From Caulobacter sp. B11 (GTDB lineage Bacteria > Pseudomonadota > Alphaproteobacteria > Caulobacterales > Caulobacteraceae): a DNA stretch of 8,825 bases. The notes beneath the pieces were generated by a model, which made no database searches, was not told the origin of the DNA, and saw nothing but the letters and a program-made list of their open reading frames with translations. The position numbers and the translations under genes are program-made. The stretch spans positions 1 through 8,825 of the forward strand of contig NZ_PEGG01000055.1 of the NCBI RefSeq assembly GCF_002737765.1, read 5' to 3'. This document shows positions 1 to 7,920 of the stretch, piece by piece (the stretch's first letter is position 1; each line of letters opens with the position of its first letter).

Positions 1-946
1 CAAGGCGTCGCGCAGGGCCAGCATCCGCTCGCGGGCGCTGGTGGCGGCCACGGCGGCGGCGTCGATCTCGCCGCGGATCGCGTCGACCGCGCCGCTGGCC
101 CCGGCCGCCGCGAGGGCGGTGGGGTGACCAGCCGGTCGGTCAGGGCCCGGGTGTGGCGCAGCTCGGCGGAGATCCCGATGGCCTGGCGCAGCATATAGGC
201 GGCCAGCAGGGTGAAGATGGCGGGGCCCACGGCCATGGCGGCGAAGACCAGCAGGGCGAACTGGTCGACCCGCAGGGCCGGGACGCCGGCCCCGTAGCCC
301 AGGGCGAAGGCGATCGGGGCCAGGGCCCACAGACCGGCGGCGCTGACCGCCAGGGTCCAGTACAGCGGCGCGGGCATCGGCTTGCGCTCGATCACCTGCG
401 GTGGGGACAGGGTCTGGATCGGCGGATCGCGCAGAGTCGCCGACGTCGATTCCAGACGGGCCGGCGGCTCGGACTCCAGGGTCGGGGCGGGCGACTGGGC
501 GGCGCTGGGGTCAGGAAACTGGGTGGCGGACCGGGATCGGGCGCGACGAAACGTCCGCGGCGCGGCTCGGGGTCGGGCTTGGCAAAGGGCTCCGCCCGTT
601 CGGGCTCCGGCGGGCGCGCGGGTTCGCTCGGCGCCGGCGGGGCCGTGTCGACCGGCGGCGGAACGGTAGCGGAAACGGAAGTCGGCTCAGGCGCGACCTC
701 GGCGCGTTCGGGCGACCGCTGAAACAATGACCGACGACCGCTGGCCCGCGGCGTCTCCGGCTCGGCGGCCAGGGGCCCGCGCAGGCTCATCTCGTCCGAA
801 CGCGGCACGGCGGCGATATCAAGGTCCAGGTCCGGCTCGCTGATCGGCGCATCCGGATCCACCTCCGGCGCGCGGGCCGTGTCCTCGATTGGCGATTCCA
901 CCGGAAGAGCGGAAAAATCAAGGGGTTGGCGCTTCTTAGGCTTCAT
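1..946 (-). CDS. tipN: TipN-like new-pole landmark protein, N-terminal part; runs off the left edge, two apparent frameshifts
   Basis: In Caulobacter, TipN is a membrane-anchored coiled-coil protein that marks the new cell pole, sets cell polarity and flagellum position, and assists ParA-driven chromosome segregation. Read on the minus strand from MKPKKRQPLDF, the restored sequence gives about 316 residues. First comes a Pro/Glu/Ala-rich, probably disordered head (residues about 1-190). Two hydrophobic segments follow, near residues 196-216 (YWTLAVSAAGLWALAPIAFAL) and 229-251 (FALLVFAAMAVGPAIFTLL). Then comes an Ala/Arg/Glu-rich helical stretch (ISAELRHTRALTDRL, then DAIRGEIDAAAVAATSARER), as expected for the start of the coiled coil. 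The frame breaks at about 507-510 and 121-124; one extra C (minus strand) in each 4-base run restores a smooth sequence. An upstream ATG at 976 would add ten residues; neither start has a clear ribosome site. The identification rests on architecture, remembered family sequence and the neighbouring cysD/cysNC. Confidence 0.72.
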
Positions 947-1105
947 ACGCAGCCAGTGTCCCAAGGCGAGCGGCATGGGGCTGAAAATTGGTCGTCGCGC
1001 GTTAGCCCCACCTTCACGCGAAGAATAAACCTAGCCGCGAAAAGTCCATTCGCATAGCGGGTTTGGGCCGATTTCGCCTGTCGGGCGAATGATCGAGCGG
1101 CGGCC

Positions 1106-1378
1106 CTAGACGCGGATCCGCGGCGCAGCGGCGCACGGGCCGCTGATTCGGTCCTCGGCGGCGTGCTTTTGCGGCGTGCGGTTGACCGATTTCTCGGACT
1201 TGGCCGGGCGCTCGGGCGGGCGCTCCAGCGCCATGCCGAACTGGCTGAGGGCCAGGGCCGATAGCCACAGCACGATCACGGCGAAAAGTTCTGCCAGGAA
1301 GCCCATCGACGAAGCCCCGACTCCGATAGCGCTGTTATGCGACAAATCGCCGGCCGGCTCGAATGAACTTTTGGTCAT
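1106..1378 (-). CDS. Small single-pass membrane protein, function unknown
   Basis: I do not recognise this gene. The frame encodes 90 residues starting [12 protein letters not shown]. Its one clear feature is a hydrophobic helix at residues about 26-48 ([19 protein letters not shown]). After the helix comes a basic, proline-rich tail ([16 protein letters not shown]), which by the positive-inside rule should be cytoplasmic. A second ATG at 1306, beginning [10 protein letters not shown], is preceded about ten bases upstream by a GGAG-like sequence and would give 66 residues; the ATG at 1378 has no evident ribosome site, so the shorter form may be the real one. The gene lies between tipN (same strand, 160 bases downstream) and the divergent cysD. 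A weak hairpin (1073-1089, TTCGCC/GGCGAA) follows its stop without a T run. A real membrane helix in an otherwise unassigned gap is the main support; codon-bias noise remains possible. Confidence 0.5.
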   Translation of the reverse strand: MTKSSFEPAGDLSHNSAIGVGASSMGFLAELFAVIVLWLSALALSQFGMALERPPERPAKSEKSVNRTPQKHAAEDRISGPCAAAPRIRV

Positions 1379-1603
1379 CGGTGCGCGGCGGCGCCAGACT
1401 CGTCTGCACCGAAGCTGACAACGCCACCAGAATTCCGCGCCTTGTCGCTGGCGGCGGGGGGACCTAGTTGCCCCTCCTGGCTCTTCAGCCATCGGCGCGT
1501 CGCGCGTGGATGGCGCTTTTTAAGTTTGCGGACGCGCGTCTTGGCCCCTACCCAACCTGCTGCACACTCGCTTCCTGACCCAGTGGATCTTTCCGTGGAC
1601 CCC
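1379..1603. promoter_or_regulatory. Divergent intergenic region upstream of cysD
   Basis: These 225 bases separate the start of the minus-strand small ORF from cysD and must hold the cysD promoter. No strong -35/-10 pair stands out. The best + strand candidate is TTGCGG (1526-1531) with CCTACC (1547-1552), but the 15-base spacer is short and the match poor. GACGCGCGTC at 1531-1540 is a perfect 10-bp palindrome next to the only AT-rich stretch (TTTTTAAGTTT, about 1517-1527), so it could be an operator, though GC-rich DNA makes such palindromes by chance. No SAM riboswitch or other known leader is recognisable. cysD itself has only a weak purine stretch (GTGGA, about 1594-1598) before its ATG. 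Confidence 0.3.
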
Positions 1604-2521
1604 ATGACCGAGATCACCCCGGCCCGGCTGACCCATCTTCAGAAGCTGGAGGCCGAAAGCATCCACATCCTGCGTGAGGTGGCGGCCGAGTGTGAACGGC
1701 CGGTGATGCTGTATTCGATCGGCAAGGACAGCGCCGTGATGCTGCACCTGGCGGCCAAGGCCTTCTTTCCCTCGCGCCCGCCCTTCCCGCTGCTGCATGT
1801 CGACACCACCTGGAAGTTCCGCGACATGTACGCCCTGCGCGACAAGGTCGCCGCCGACCTGGGCTTTGACCTGCTGGTTCACAAGAACCCCGACGCCGAA
1901 GCCCGGGGCATCAACCCCTTCGACCATGGCAGCGCCCTGCACACCGACCTGTGGAAGACCGAGGGCCTCAAGCAAGCCCTGGCCAAGTACGGCTTCGACG
2001 CTGCCTTCGGCGGCGCGCGGCGCGACGAGGAAAAGAGCCGCGCCAAGGAACGGATCATCTCGTTCCGCTCGGCCGAGCAGCGCTGGGACCCCAAGAACCA
2101 GCGGCCCGAACTGTGGAAGCTCTACAATACCCGCAAACACCCCGGCGAGAGCCTGCGCGTCTTCCCGATCTCCAACTGGACCGAGCTGGATGTCTGGCAG
2201 TACATCCATCTTGAGAACATCCCGATCGTGCCGTTGTACTTCGCGGCCGAGCGCCCGGTGGTCGAACGCGACGGGGCGCTGATCATGGTCGATGACGACC
2301 GCTTCCGCCTGCGGCCGGGCGAAACGCCGATGCTCAAGAGCATCCGCTTCCGCACCCTGGGCTGTTATCCCCTGACCGGGGCGGTGGAGAGTACGGCGTC
2401 TACCCTGCCCCAGATCATCCAGGAAATGCTGCTGGCCACCACCAGCGAACGCCAGGGCCGGGCCATCGACCACGACCAGTCCGCCTCGATGGAAAAGAAG
2501 AAGCAGGAGGGCTATTTCTGA
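1604..2521 (+). CDS. cysD: Sulfate adenylyltransferase (ATP sulfurylase) subunit 2
   Basis: CysD is the catalytic subunit of ATP sulfurylase. With the GTPase CysN it makes adenosine 5'-phosphosulfate from ATP and sulfate in the cytoplasm, the first step of assimilatory sulfate reduction. The 305-residue product is close to the roughly 302 of E. coli CysD and is uninterrupted. Visible family features are the PP-loop SIGKDS (residues 38-43) that binds ATP phosphates, LHVDTTWKF, the [15 protein letters not shown] block, [17 protein letters not shown], the [12 protein letters not shown] segment and the conserved C-terminus [11 protein letters not shown]. The start was chosen at [13 protein letters not shown] because family homology begins there; the open frame reaches upstream to 1442 but that part is not protein-like. 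The TGA stop shares its A with the ATG of cysNC (2521), indicating an operon and probable translational coupling. Confidence 0.96.
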   Translation: MTEITPARLTHLQKLEAESIHILREVAAECERPVMLYSIGKDSAVMLHLAAKAFFPSRPPFPLLHVDTTWKFRDMYALRDKVAADLGFDLLVHKNPDAEARGINPFDHGSALHTDLWKTEGLKQALAKYGFDAAFGGARRDEEKSRAKERIISFRSAEQRWDPKNQRPELWKLYNTRKHPGESLRVFPISNWTELDVWQYIHLENIPIVPLYFAAERPVVERDGALIMVDDDRFRLRPGETPMLKSIRFRTLGCYPLTGAVESTASTLPQIIQEMLLATTSERQGRAIDHDQSASMEKKKQEGYF

Positions 2522-4450
2522 TGACCGCCCCCGCCCCCACACCACCTACCGGCCGTCCGACCTGATCGAGGCCGATATCGACGCCTATCTGGTGGCTCAC
2601 CAGCACAAGTCGCTGCTGCGCTTCATCACCTGCGGCTCGGTGGATGACGGCAAGTCCACCCTGATCGGCCGGCTGCTGTACGACAGCAAGATGATCTTCG
2701 AGGACCAGATGGCCGCCCTCGAGGCCGACTCCCGCCGGGTCGGCACCCAAGGCGGGGCCATCGACTTCGCCCTGCTGGTCGACGGCCTGGCCGCCGAGCG
2801 CGAACAGGGCATCACCATCGATGTCGCCTATCGCTTCTTCGCCACCGACAAGCGCAAGTTCATCGTCGCCGACACCCCCGGCCACGAGCAATATACCCGC
2901 AACATGGTGACCGGCGCCTCGACCGCCGACGCCGCCGTGATCCTGATCGACGCGCGCAAGGGCGTGCTGACCCAAACCCGACGCCACTCCTATCTCGTCT
3001 CGCTGCTGGGCATCCGCCACGTGGTGCTGGCGGTCAACAAGATGGACCTGGTCGGCTGGGATCAGGCGGTGTTCGACCAGATTGTCGCCGACTATCGCGC
3101 CTTCGCCGACCAGATCGGCCTGACCACCTTCACCGCCATCCCGATCTCGGGCCTGGGTGGCGACAACATGGCCAGCAAAAGCGCGGCCTCGCCCTGGTAC
3201 AACGGGCCGATCCTGATGGACTGGCTGGAGGGCGTCGAGGTCGAGGACGACCTGCGCGGTAAGCCGTTCCGCATGCCCGTCCAGTGGGTCAACCGGCCCA
3301 ATCTCGACTTCCGGGGTTTCGCCGGCCAGATCGCCTCGGGAACCGTCAAGCCGGGCGACCGGGTCAAGGTGCTGCCCTCGGGCCGCGAAAGCCGCGTCGC
3401 GCGCATCGTCACCCTGCCGGACGACCTGGACCAGGCGGTCGCCGGCCAGTCGGTGACCCTGACCCTGACCGACGAGGTCGATATCAGCCGCGGCGACATC
3501 CTGGTCGCAGCCGACGATCCGCCCGCCGTGGCCGGCCAGTTCGAGGCGACCCTGGTCTGGATGGACGAGGAACCGTTGCCGCCGGGCCGGGGCTATCTGA
3601 TGAAGATCGGAACCCGCACGGTCGGGGCCAGCGTCAGCGAGATCAAGCACCGGGTCAACGTCAACACCCTGGAGCACCTGGCGGCCAAGCGCCTGGAGCT
3701 GAACGAGATCGGCCAGGTCAATCTGTCGCTGGACCAGGCCATTCCGTTCGAGCCCTATGCCGACAATCGCGACCTGGGCGGTTTCATCCTGATCGACCGG
3801 ATCAGCAACCGCACCGTCGGGGCCGGCCTGCTGGGCTTCGCCCTGCGACGGGCTGACAACATCCACTGGCAACATACGGATGTAACGAAACAATCCCGTG
3901 CCGCCCTCAAGCAACAGCGCGGTCGCGTCGTCTGGCTGACGGGGCTGTCGGGCGCCGGCAAGTCGACCATCGCCAACCTGGTCGAAAAGCGCCTGCACGC
4001 CCTGGGGCGCCACACCTATCTGCTGGACGGCGACAATGTCCGCCACGGGCTGAACAAGAATCTCGGCTTCACCGAGGAGGACCGGGTCGAGAACATCCGC
4101 CGGGTCGCCGAGGTGGCCAAGCTGATGGTCGACGCCGGCCTGATCGTGCTGACCGCCTTCATCTCGCCGTTCCGCGCCGAACGCCGAATGGCCCGCGAGA
4201 TCCTGGCGAAGGGCGAGTTCGTCGAGGTGTTTGTCGACACGCCCTTGGCGGTCGCCGAGCAGCGTGACGTCAAGGGCTCTACAAGAAGGCCCGGGCCGGT
4301 CAGCTGAAGAACTTCACCGGCATCGACAGCCCCTATGAGGCCCCCGAGGCGGCCGAACTGCACATCGACACCACCCAGCTGGATCCGGTGGCCGCGGCCG
4401 AACGGATCGTCGCCTGGCTGGAAGGCGAGGAATTGAGCTACGACATCTGA
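2521..4450 (+). CDS. cysNC: Bifunctional sulfate adenylyltransferase subunit 1 / adenylylsulfate kinase; two apparent frameshifts
   Basis: This fusion couples CysN, the GTPase subunit of ATP sulfurylase, to CysC, the kinase that phosphorylates APS to PAPS. Restored length is about 643 residues, normal for CysNC fusions. The CysN part shows G1 GSVDDGKST (about 39-47), G3 DTPGHEQ (about 118), G4 NKMD (about 173) and EF-Tu-like beta-barrel domains to about residue 440. The CysC part shows Walker [10 protein letters not shown] (about 474-482), [10 protein letters not shown], and FISPFRAER (about 547), which carries the serine phosphorylated in the E. coli enzyme. Two breaks occur. In the C runs at 2528-2538 a missing C separates the ATG from the in-frame [19 protein letters not shown]. 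Near 4277 the frame leaves RDVKG and continues as [21 protein letters not shown] to the TGA at 4448-4450. The uninterrupted central frame spans about 2592-4307. As written, the kinase would lose its last roughly 58 residues. Confidence 0.93.
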
Positions 4451-4460
4451 GGCCTGGGGC

Positions 4461-4488
4461 CCCTCGCACGGCCTAGGCCGCGCGAGGG
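4461..4488. terminator. Hairpin between convergent cysNC and permease genes, candidate bidirectional terminator
   Basis: CCCTCGC (4461-4467) pairs perfectly with GCGAGGG (4482-4488). Inside lies the self-complementary CGGCCTAGGCCG (4469-4480), separated from the outer stem by one A/C mismatch. The stem is very GC-rich and starts ten bases after the cysNC stop. There is no T run on either side, so it is not a classical intrinsic terminator; it could stop RNA polymerase poorly, protect mRNA 3' ends, or act with Rho. Its position between two genes that point at each other supports an end-of-transcript role for both. Confidence 0.5.
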
Positions 4489-4537
4489 CGGTCAGGCTTG
4501 AGCGTCCTGCCTGGGCACGAGGATGGCGACGCGGACC

Positions 4538-5726
4538 TTAGGCGAGGTCCAGCCGGCCGCGCACCAGCCGCAGGGCGCCGACCAGCCCGAGGACGGCCAT
4601 GGCGGCCATGACCAGATAGCCGCGCGTGCCAAGCGCGTCATAGAGCGGTCCGCCGCCAGCGTGCCCAGACCCAGGACCAGGCCGCCGGACAGGGCCGAAT
4701 TGATCGCCTGAGCGGCCGAGGCGCTTTCCGACGGGGTGAGCTTCTCGATCAGGCGCAGCGAGGCCATGAAGCTGGCGGCGAAGGTCAGGGCATGCAGGGC
4801 CTGGAGCGGAAACAGCACCCACAGCGGCGGGGCCATGGCCATCACGATCCAGCGCAACACCGCCGCGCCCGCGCCCAGCACCAGCAGCCGCTCGGGCCCC
4901 ACCCGCCGCCGCCAGGGCTCCATGAACCACATGAACCCGACCTCGACCGCCACCCCACGCCCCACAGCACGCCGATGGTCGGGGCCGAGATCCCCTGCTG
5001 CCGCCAGAGCAGGGCCGAGAAGCCGTAGTAGAAGGCGTGGGCGCCCTGGATCAGGCCGGCGGTGGCCACGGCCAGCAGGAAGGTGCGGTTGCGCAGCAGG
5101 CCGCCCAGGCCCTTCCAGCGATCGGCCCGCACCGGGGCCGCGCCGTCCTCGCGCACCCGGTCGGTCGGCAACAGGGTGACGGCGACCAGAGCGCTGAGCA
5201 GGGCCGCGGCCGTGATCCAGACCGGAATGACCTGCGGCGCGACCACCGACAGGATCGCCCCCATGGCCAGATTGGCGGCAATGAACCCCACCGACCCCGC
5301 GCCGCGCGGCAGGCCGTAATTGAAGCCCTCCAGACGAGAGCGGCGCAGGGCGATCACGTCGATCAGCGGCGTCAGGGTGGCCAACAGGGTCGCCCCCACC
5401 ATCCAGCAGGCCAGCAGCCCCCAGAAGCCCGGGGCCGCCAGCAGCAGGGCGTAGCCGGCCGCCGCCCCGACGCCCAGCCAGGCCAGGGGCGTGCGCCGCA
5501 GGGTAAAGCCATCGGCCCAGACCGCCAGGGCCGGGCCGGTCAGGGGCCGCAACAACATCGGCACAGCCAGGATCAGGCCGATCTCGGCGCCCGTCAGGCC
5601 CTTGGACCGGAAATAGGTGGCGATGAACGGCAGGCTGACGCCGGTCCCCGCATAGGCGGCGATGTAATAGAGGCCCAGGCGCGTGGCGGAGGCGCTGAGA
5701 AGAGCGTTTGGATTTTCCGTTGTCAC
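4538..5726 (-). CDS. Major facilitator superfamily permease, HcaT / phenylpropionate-permease-like; two apparent frameshifts
   Basis: The restored product of about 396 residues is a twelve-helix major facilitator related to E. coli HcaT, the putative 3-phenylpropionate permease. Supporting features are the N-terminal GLYYIAAYAGTGVSLPF helix, the motif-A-like loop WADGFTLRR, and in the second half LIQGAHAFYYGFSALLW, which closely resembles the HcaT stretch LLQGAHAAYYGFSAIYW as I recall it. The substrate cannot be read from sequence; many family members are uncharacterised. Start is GTG at 5726, preceded by GAGGG seven bases upstream (complement of 5734-5738). Frame breaks lie at 4953-4956 (missing C on the + strand, after GVLWGVG) and about 4650-4656 (after LGLGTLA, continuing PLYDALGTRGYLVMAAMAV). 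Stop is TAA at 4538-4540. It lies downstream of metG on the same strand but is separated from it by the inverted repeat, so co-transcription is doubtful. Confidence 0.85.
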
Positions 5727-5741
5727 GCCGCAGCCCTCACC

Positions 5742-5851
5742 GTTGTCATCCCGGCCGAAGCGAAGCGTAGCGCCGGGACCCAGGGGCCGTCGCGCCGCGC
5801 TTGGGTGCCCTGGGTCCCGGACAGCCTCTGCGAGGCTTCCGGGACGACAAC
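5742..5851. repeat. Nested inverted repeat, likely dispersed intergenic palindromic element
   Basis: Two 44-base arms (5742-5785 and 5808-5851) are inverted copies around a 22-base centre. The outer 13 bases GTTGTC(A/G)TCCCGG match 12 of 13, and the inner 13 bases CCGGGACCCAGGG match 13 of 13. The 18-base middles have the same length but differ. Each arm is itself a small palindrome (TCCCGG...CCGGGA), and the right arm contains AGCCTC-TGC-GAGGCT, a perfect 6-bp hairpin. The element fills most of the gap between metG and the permease gene. GTCATCCCGG...CCGGGAC units of this kind are familiar as dispersed intergenic repeats in alphaproteobacteria, though I cannot count copies here. As RNA it would fold strongly, so it may end or stabilise the metG transcript. 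Confidence 0.75.
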
Positions 5852-5899
5852 CCTTGTTGGAACGCGAGCCTCGGATTGAAAATCCGCAGCCCCCTCACC

Positions 5900-7609
5900 C
5901 TACTCCGCGCCGCCGAACCGCTCGGTCCATTCGGCGATCTGTTCATCCTCGATCTTCTTGAACAGCACCTCGGGGGCCCGCACCGCCAGGCCGACCGGCA
6001 GGGTCGACAGTTCGGCCTCCGTGTCGGTCGTGGGCCAGGCGCCCGGAGAGGGCTGCGAGAAGGCCCGGGCGATCTTCTCGGCCGCGAAGGGAATGAACGG
6101 CGCCGAGATGCGGGCATAGAGCGCCGCCAGGTTCAGGGCCGTGCGGACGATGACGGCGGCGCGGTCGCGGTCGGTCTTGATCGCCGTCCACGGGGCGGCT
6201 TCCTGCAGGTACTCGTTGCCGACCACCCACAGGGCGCGCAGGGCCTGGGCGCTCTTGCGCACCTCGATGGCGTCCATCTGCTCGGCCAGGTCGGCCAGGC
6301 GGACGGCGACGTCGGCATGGAGCTTCTCCTCCAGCGGCCCGGGCGCGCCGCCGTCGGGAATGATCCCGTCGAACTTGCCCTCGGTGAACTTCAGGATGCG
6401 GTTGACGAAATTGCCCAGCACGTCGGCCAGGTCGCGGTTCACGGCGCTGGCGAACTGCTCCCAGGTGAAGGCGGTGTCGCTGCTCTCGGGCGCATTGGCC
6501 GTCAGGTACCAGCGCCACAGATCCGGCGGCAGCAGCTCCAGGGCCGTGTCCATGAACACGCCGCGCTTGTTGCTGGTCGAGAACTTGCCGCCGTACCAGT
6601 TGAGCCAGTTGAAGGCCTTGAGCATGTCGACGCTCTTCCAGGGCTCCTCGGACCCCAGGATCGTCGCCGGGAAGCTGACGGTGTGGAAGGCGACATTGTC
6701 CTTGCCCATGAACTCGACATAGCGGACGTCGGCCGCACCGGCGTCGGTGCGCCACCAACGCTGCCAGTCGCGGCCCGGCTCGGAGTCAGCCCATTCCTGG
6801 GTGGCGGCGATATATTCGATCGGGGCGTCGAACCAGACATAGAAGACCTTGCCTTCCATGCCCGGACGCGGCCCACCGTCCTTGACCACCGGCACGCCCC
6901 AGGCCAGGTCGCGGGTGATGCCCCGGTCGATCAGGCCTTCATCGAGGTGCTTGTAGGCGATCGACTTGGCCAGCATCGGCCAGTCGACGTGGCTGTCGAC
7001 CCAGGCCCGGATCTTGTCGGCCATCTTGGTCTGCAGGAGATAGAGGTGGCGGGTGTCGCGCACCTCCAGGTTCCGCGAGCCGGAGATCACCGAATAGGGA
7101 TCCTTCAGGTCGGTGGGGTCCAGCAGATTGCCGCAATTGTCGCACTGGTCGCCGCGCGCCTTCTCGAAGCCGCAGTGCGGGCAGGTGCCCTCGATATATC
7201 GGTCGGGCAGGAAGCGCTTGTCGTCGATCGAATAGACCATCTGGTCGAGGCGTTCCTCGATCAGACCGTTGGCCTCCAGGACCTCCGCGAAATGCTGGGT
7301 CAGGGTGCGGTTCTGCGGCGAGGACGAGCGGCCAAACCAGTCCCAGGACAGGCCGAACGCCGCGGCCACGTCGCGCTGCAGGATGTGCTGCTCGGCGCAG
7401 TAGGTCGCCACCTCCTGGCCAGCGGCGGCGGCGGCCAGTTCGGCCGGGGTGCCGTGCTCGTCGGTGGCGCAGATATAGAGCGTCTCGTTGCCCCGCGCCC
7501 GCTGGAACCGGGCATAGACGTCGGCCGGCAGCATCGATCCCGCCAGATTGCCCAGGTGCTTGACGCCGTTGATGTACGGCAGGGCGGAGGTGATCAGGAT
7601 ACGGGCCAT
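5900..7609 (-). CDS. metG: Methionine--tRNA ligase
   Basis: MetG charges tRNA-Met with methionine in the cytoplasm and is essential. The 569-residue frame is intact. It opens with [21 protein letters not shown], containing the class I HIGH-type motif (HLGN, residues 18-21), followed by [11 protein letters not shown] zinc-binding knuckle [17 protein letters not shown] lies near residues 141-157. The KMSKS position reads KFSTSNKRG (about 341), so the usual second lysine is Thr, with a Lys two residues later. The helical anticodon-binding domain follows, with [16 protein letters not shown] and [14 protein letters not shown]. There is no C-terminal EMAP/Trbp-like tRNA-binding domain. The open frame extends upstream to 7756, but homology starts at the ATG at 7609. 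No strong ribosome site is visible. It is divergent from the tRNA-Thr gene, with 178 bases between. Confidence 0.96.
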   Translation of the reverse strand: MARILITSALPYINGVKHLGNLAGSMLPADVYARFQRARGNETLYICATDEHGTPAELAAAAAGQEVATYCAEQHILQRDVAAAFGLSWDWFGRSSSPQNRTLTQHFAEVLEANGLIEERLDQMVYSIDDKRFLPDRYIEGTCPHCGFEKARGDQCDNCGNLLDPTDLKDPYSVISGSRNLEVRDTRHLYLLQTKMADKIRAWVDSHVDWPMLAKSIAYKHLDEGLIDRGITRDLAWGVPVVKDGGPRPGMEGKVFYVWFDAPIEYIAATQEWADSEPGRDWQRWWRTDAGAADVRYVEFMGKDNVAFHTVSFPATILGSEEPWKSVDMLKAFNWLNWYGGKFSTSNKRGVFMDTALELLPPDLWRWYLTANAPESSDTAFTWEQFASAVNRDLADVLGNFVNRILKFTEGKFDGIIPDGGAPGPLEEKLHADVAVRLADLAEQMDAIEVRKSAQALRALWVVGNEYLQEAAPWTAIKTDRDRAAVIVRTALNLAALYARISAPFIPFAAEKIARAFSQPSPGAWPTTDTEAELSTLPVGLAVRAPEVLFKKIEDEQIAEWTERFGGAE

Positions 7610-7646
7610 GCGGCGGCGGTCTTTCGGCGGAGTCGGGAGGCGTTCG

Positions 7647-7676
7647 GATATAGAAGCCCCGGCCGGGAAACGGAAG
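7647..7676 (-). promoter_or_regulatory. metG: Possible metG promoter
   Basis: On the minus strand, TATATC (complement of 7647-7652) resembles a -10 element. It lies about 38 bases before the metG ATG and has a poor -35 candidate CTTCCG (complement of 7671-7676) 18 bases upstream. The TATAT is one of the few AT-rich spots in this gap, which is the main reason for naming it. No riboswitch or T-box is recognisable between it and the gene. Confidence 0.25.
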
Positions 7677-7730
7677 CGTGTAGCCGCAGAACCGGTCAGG
7701 CTTCGGACCCTGACACAGGCACGCTCCCCC

Positions 7731-7759
7731 TTGCCGAGGCCGCGACGCCCCGGCATAAG
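7731..7759 (+). promoter_or_regulatory. Probable promoter of the tRNA-Thr gene
   Basis: TTGCCG (7731-7736) and GCATAAGC (7753-7760, core CATAAG 7754-7759) are separated by 17 bases in the core spacing. This resembles the Caulobacter housekeeping pattern TTGaC...GCTANAWC, though imperfectly. Initiation about seven bases after the -10 would fall near 7766, leaving a leader of roughly 20 bases before the mature tRNA 5' end at 7788, a normal arrangement for RNase P processing. Confidence 0.42.
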
Positions 7760-7787
7760 CCCTGCTCTGGACCAGCGAGGATCCAGG

Positions 7788-7863
7788 GCCGGTTTAGCTC
7801 AGCTGGTAGAGCAGCGGTTTTGTAAACCGAAGGTCACGGGTTCGATTCCTGTAACCGGCACCA
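7788..7863 (+). tRNA. tRNA-Thr, anticodon TGT
   Basis: The 76-base gene folds into a full cloverleaf. The acceptor stem GCCGGTT/AACCGGC is perfect, and the D stem is GCTC/GAGC with loop AGCTGGTA. The anticodon loop TTTGTAA has anticodon TGT at 7821-7823 and reads ACA threonine codons. The T arm is ACGGG-TTCGATT-CCTGT with one G-T wobble, the discriminator is A, and CCA is encoded (7861-7863). G1-C72, C2-G71 and the central anticodon base agree with known threonine identity elements. The first anticodon-stem pair (27-43) is a G/A mismatch. No terminator with a T run follows before corA 57 bases downstream, so read-through into corA is possible. Confidence 0.97.
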
Positions 7864-7882
7864 TCCTCCCCCGTTACGATCG

Positions 7883-7909
7883 GGCCAGTTCGGTCCGGCC
7901 AGTTCGATC
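7883..7909 (+). repeat. Short tandem repeat upstream of corA
   Basis: GGCCAGTTCGGTC (7883-7895) and GGCCAGTTCGATC (7897-7909) match at 12 of 13 positions with a 14-base period. The pair ends eleven bases before the corA ATG, within the tRNA-Thr to corA gap. It might be a pair of binding sites on nearly the same face of the helix or a simple duplication. I know no regulator with this site. Confidence 0.45.
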
Positions 7910-7920
7910 TGGATTGCCGC

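Noticed and set aside
1531..1540. CysB- or other regulator-type operator at the palindrome GACGCGCGTC
   Set aside because: Only one short GC-only palindrome, with no match to a known site; kept only as a remark in the cysD upstream region.
1442..1603. Upstream extension of cysD to the earliest in-frame start codon
   Set aside because: The added 54 residues show no family similarity and cross the likely promoter region; CysD homology begins at MTEITPARL.
1520..2545. Open frame of 341 codons antisense to cysD
   Set aside because: It mirrors the conserved CysD frame; no motifs and low-complexity composition.
2415..4046. Open frame of 543 codons on the minus strand, antisense to cysNC
   Set aside because: It lies wholly opposite conserved CysNC coding sequence. 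GC-rich codon bias commonly keeps one antisense frame open, and its composition (Gly, Ala, Val, Asp, Gln, Arg) is typical of such shadows.
4538..4965. Two separate small genes downstream of the permease
   Set aside because: Both frames continue the same HcaT-like protein after single-base breaks, so they are fragments of one gene.
7610..7756. Upstream extension of metG by 49 residues
   Set aside because: Arg/Gly-rich and unlike any MetRS N-terminus; the canonical [15 protein letters not shown] start is at 7609.
5801..7825. Open frame of 674 codons on the plus strand, antisense to metG
   Set aside because: It is a shadow of metG that even runs into the tRNA gene, with no recognisable domain.
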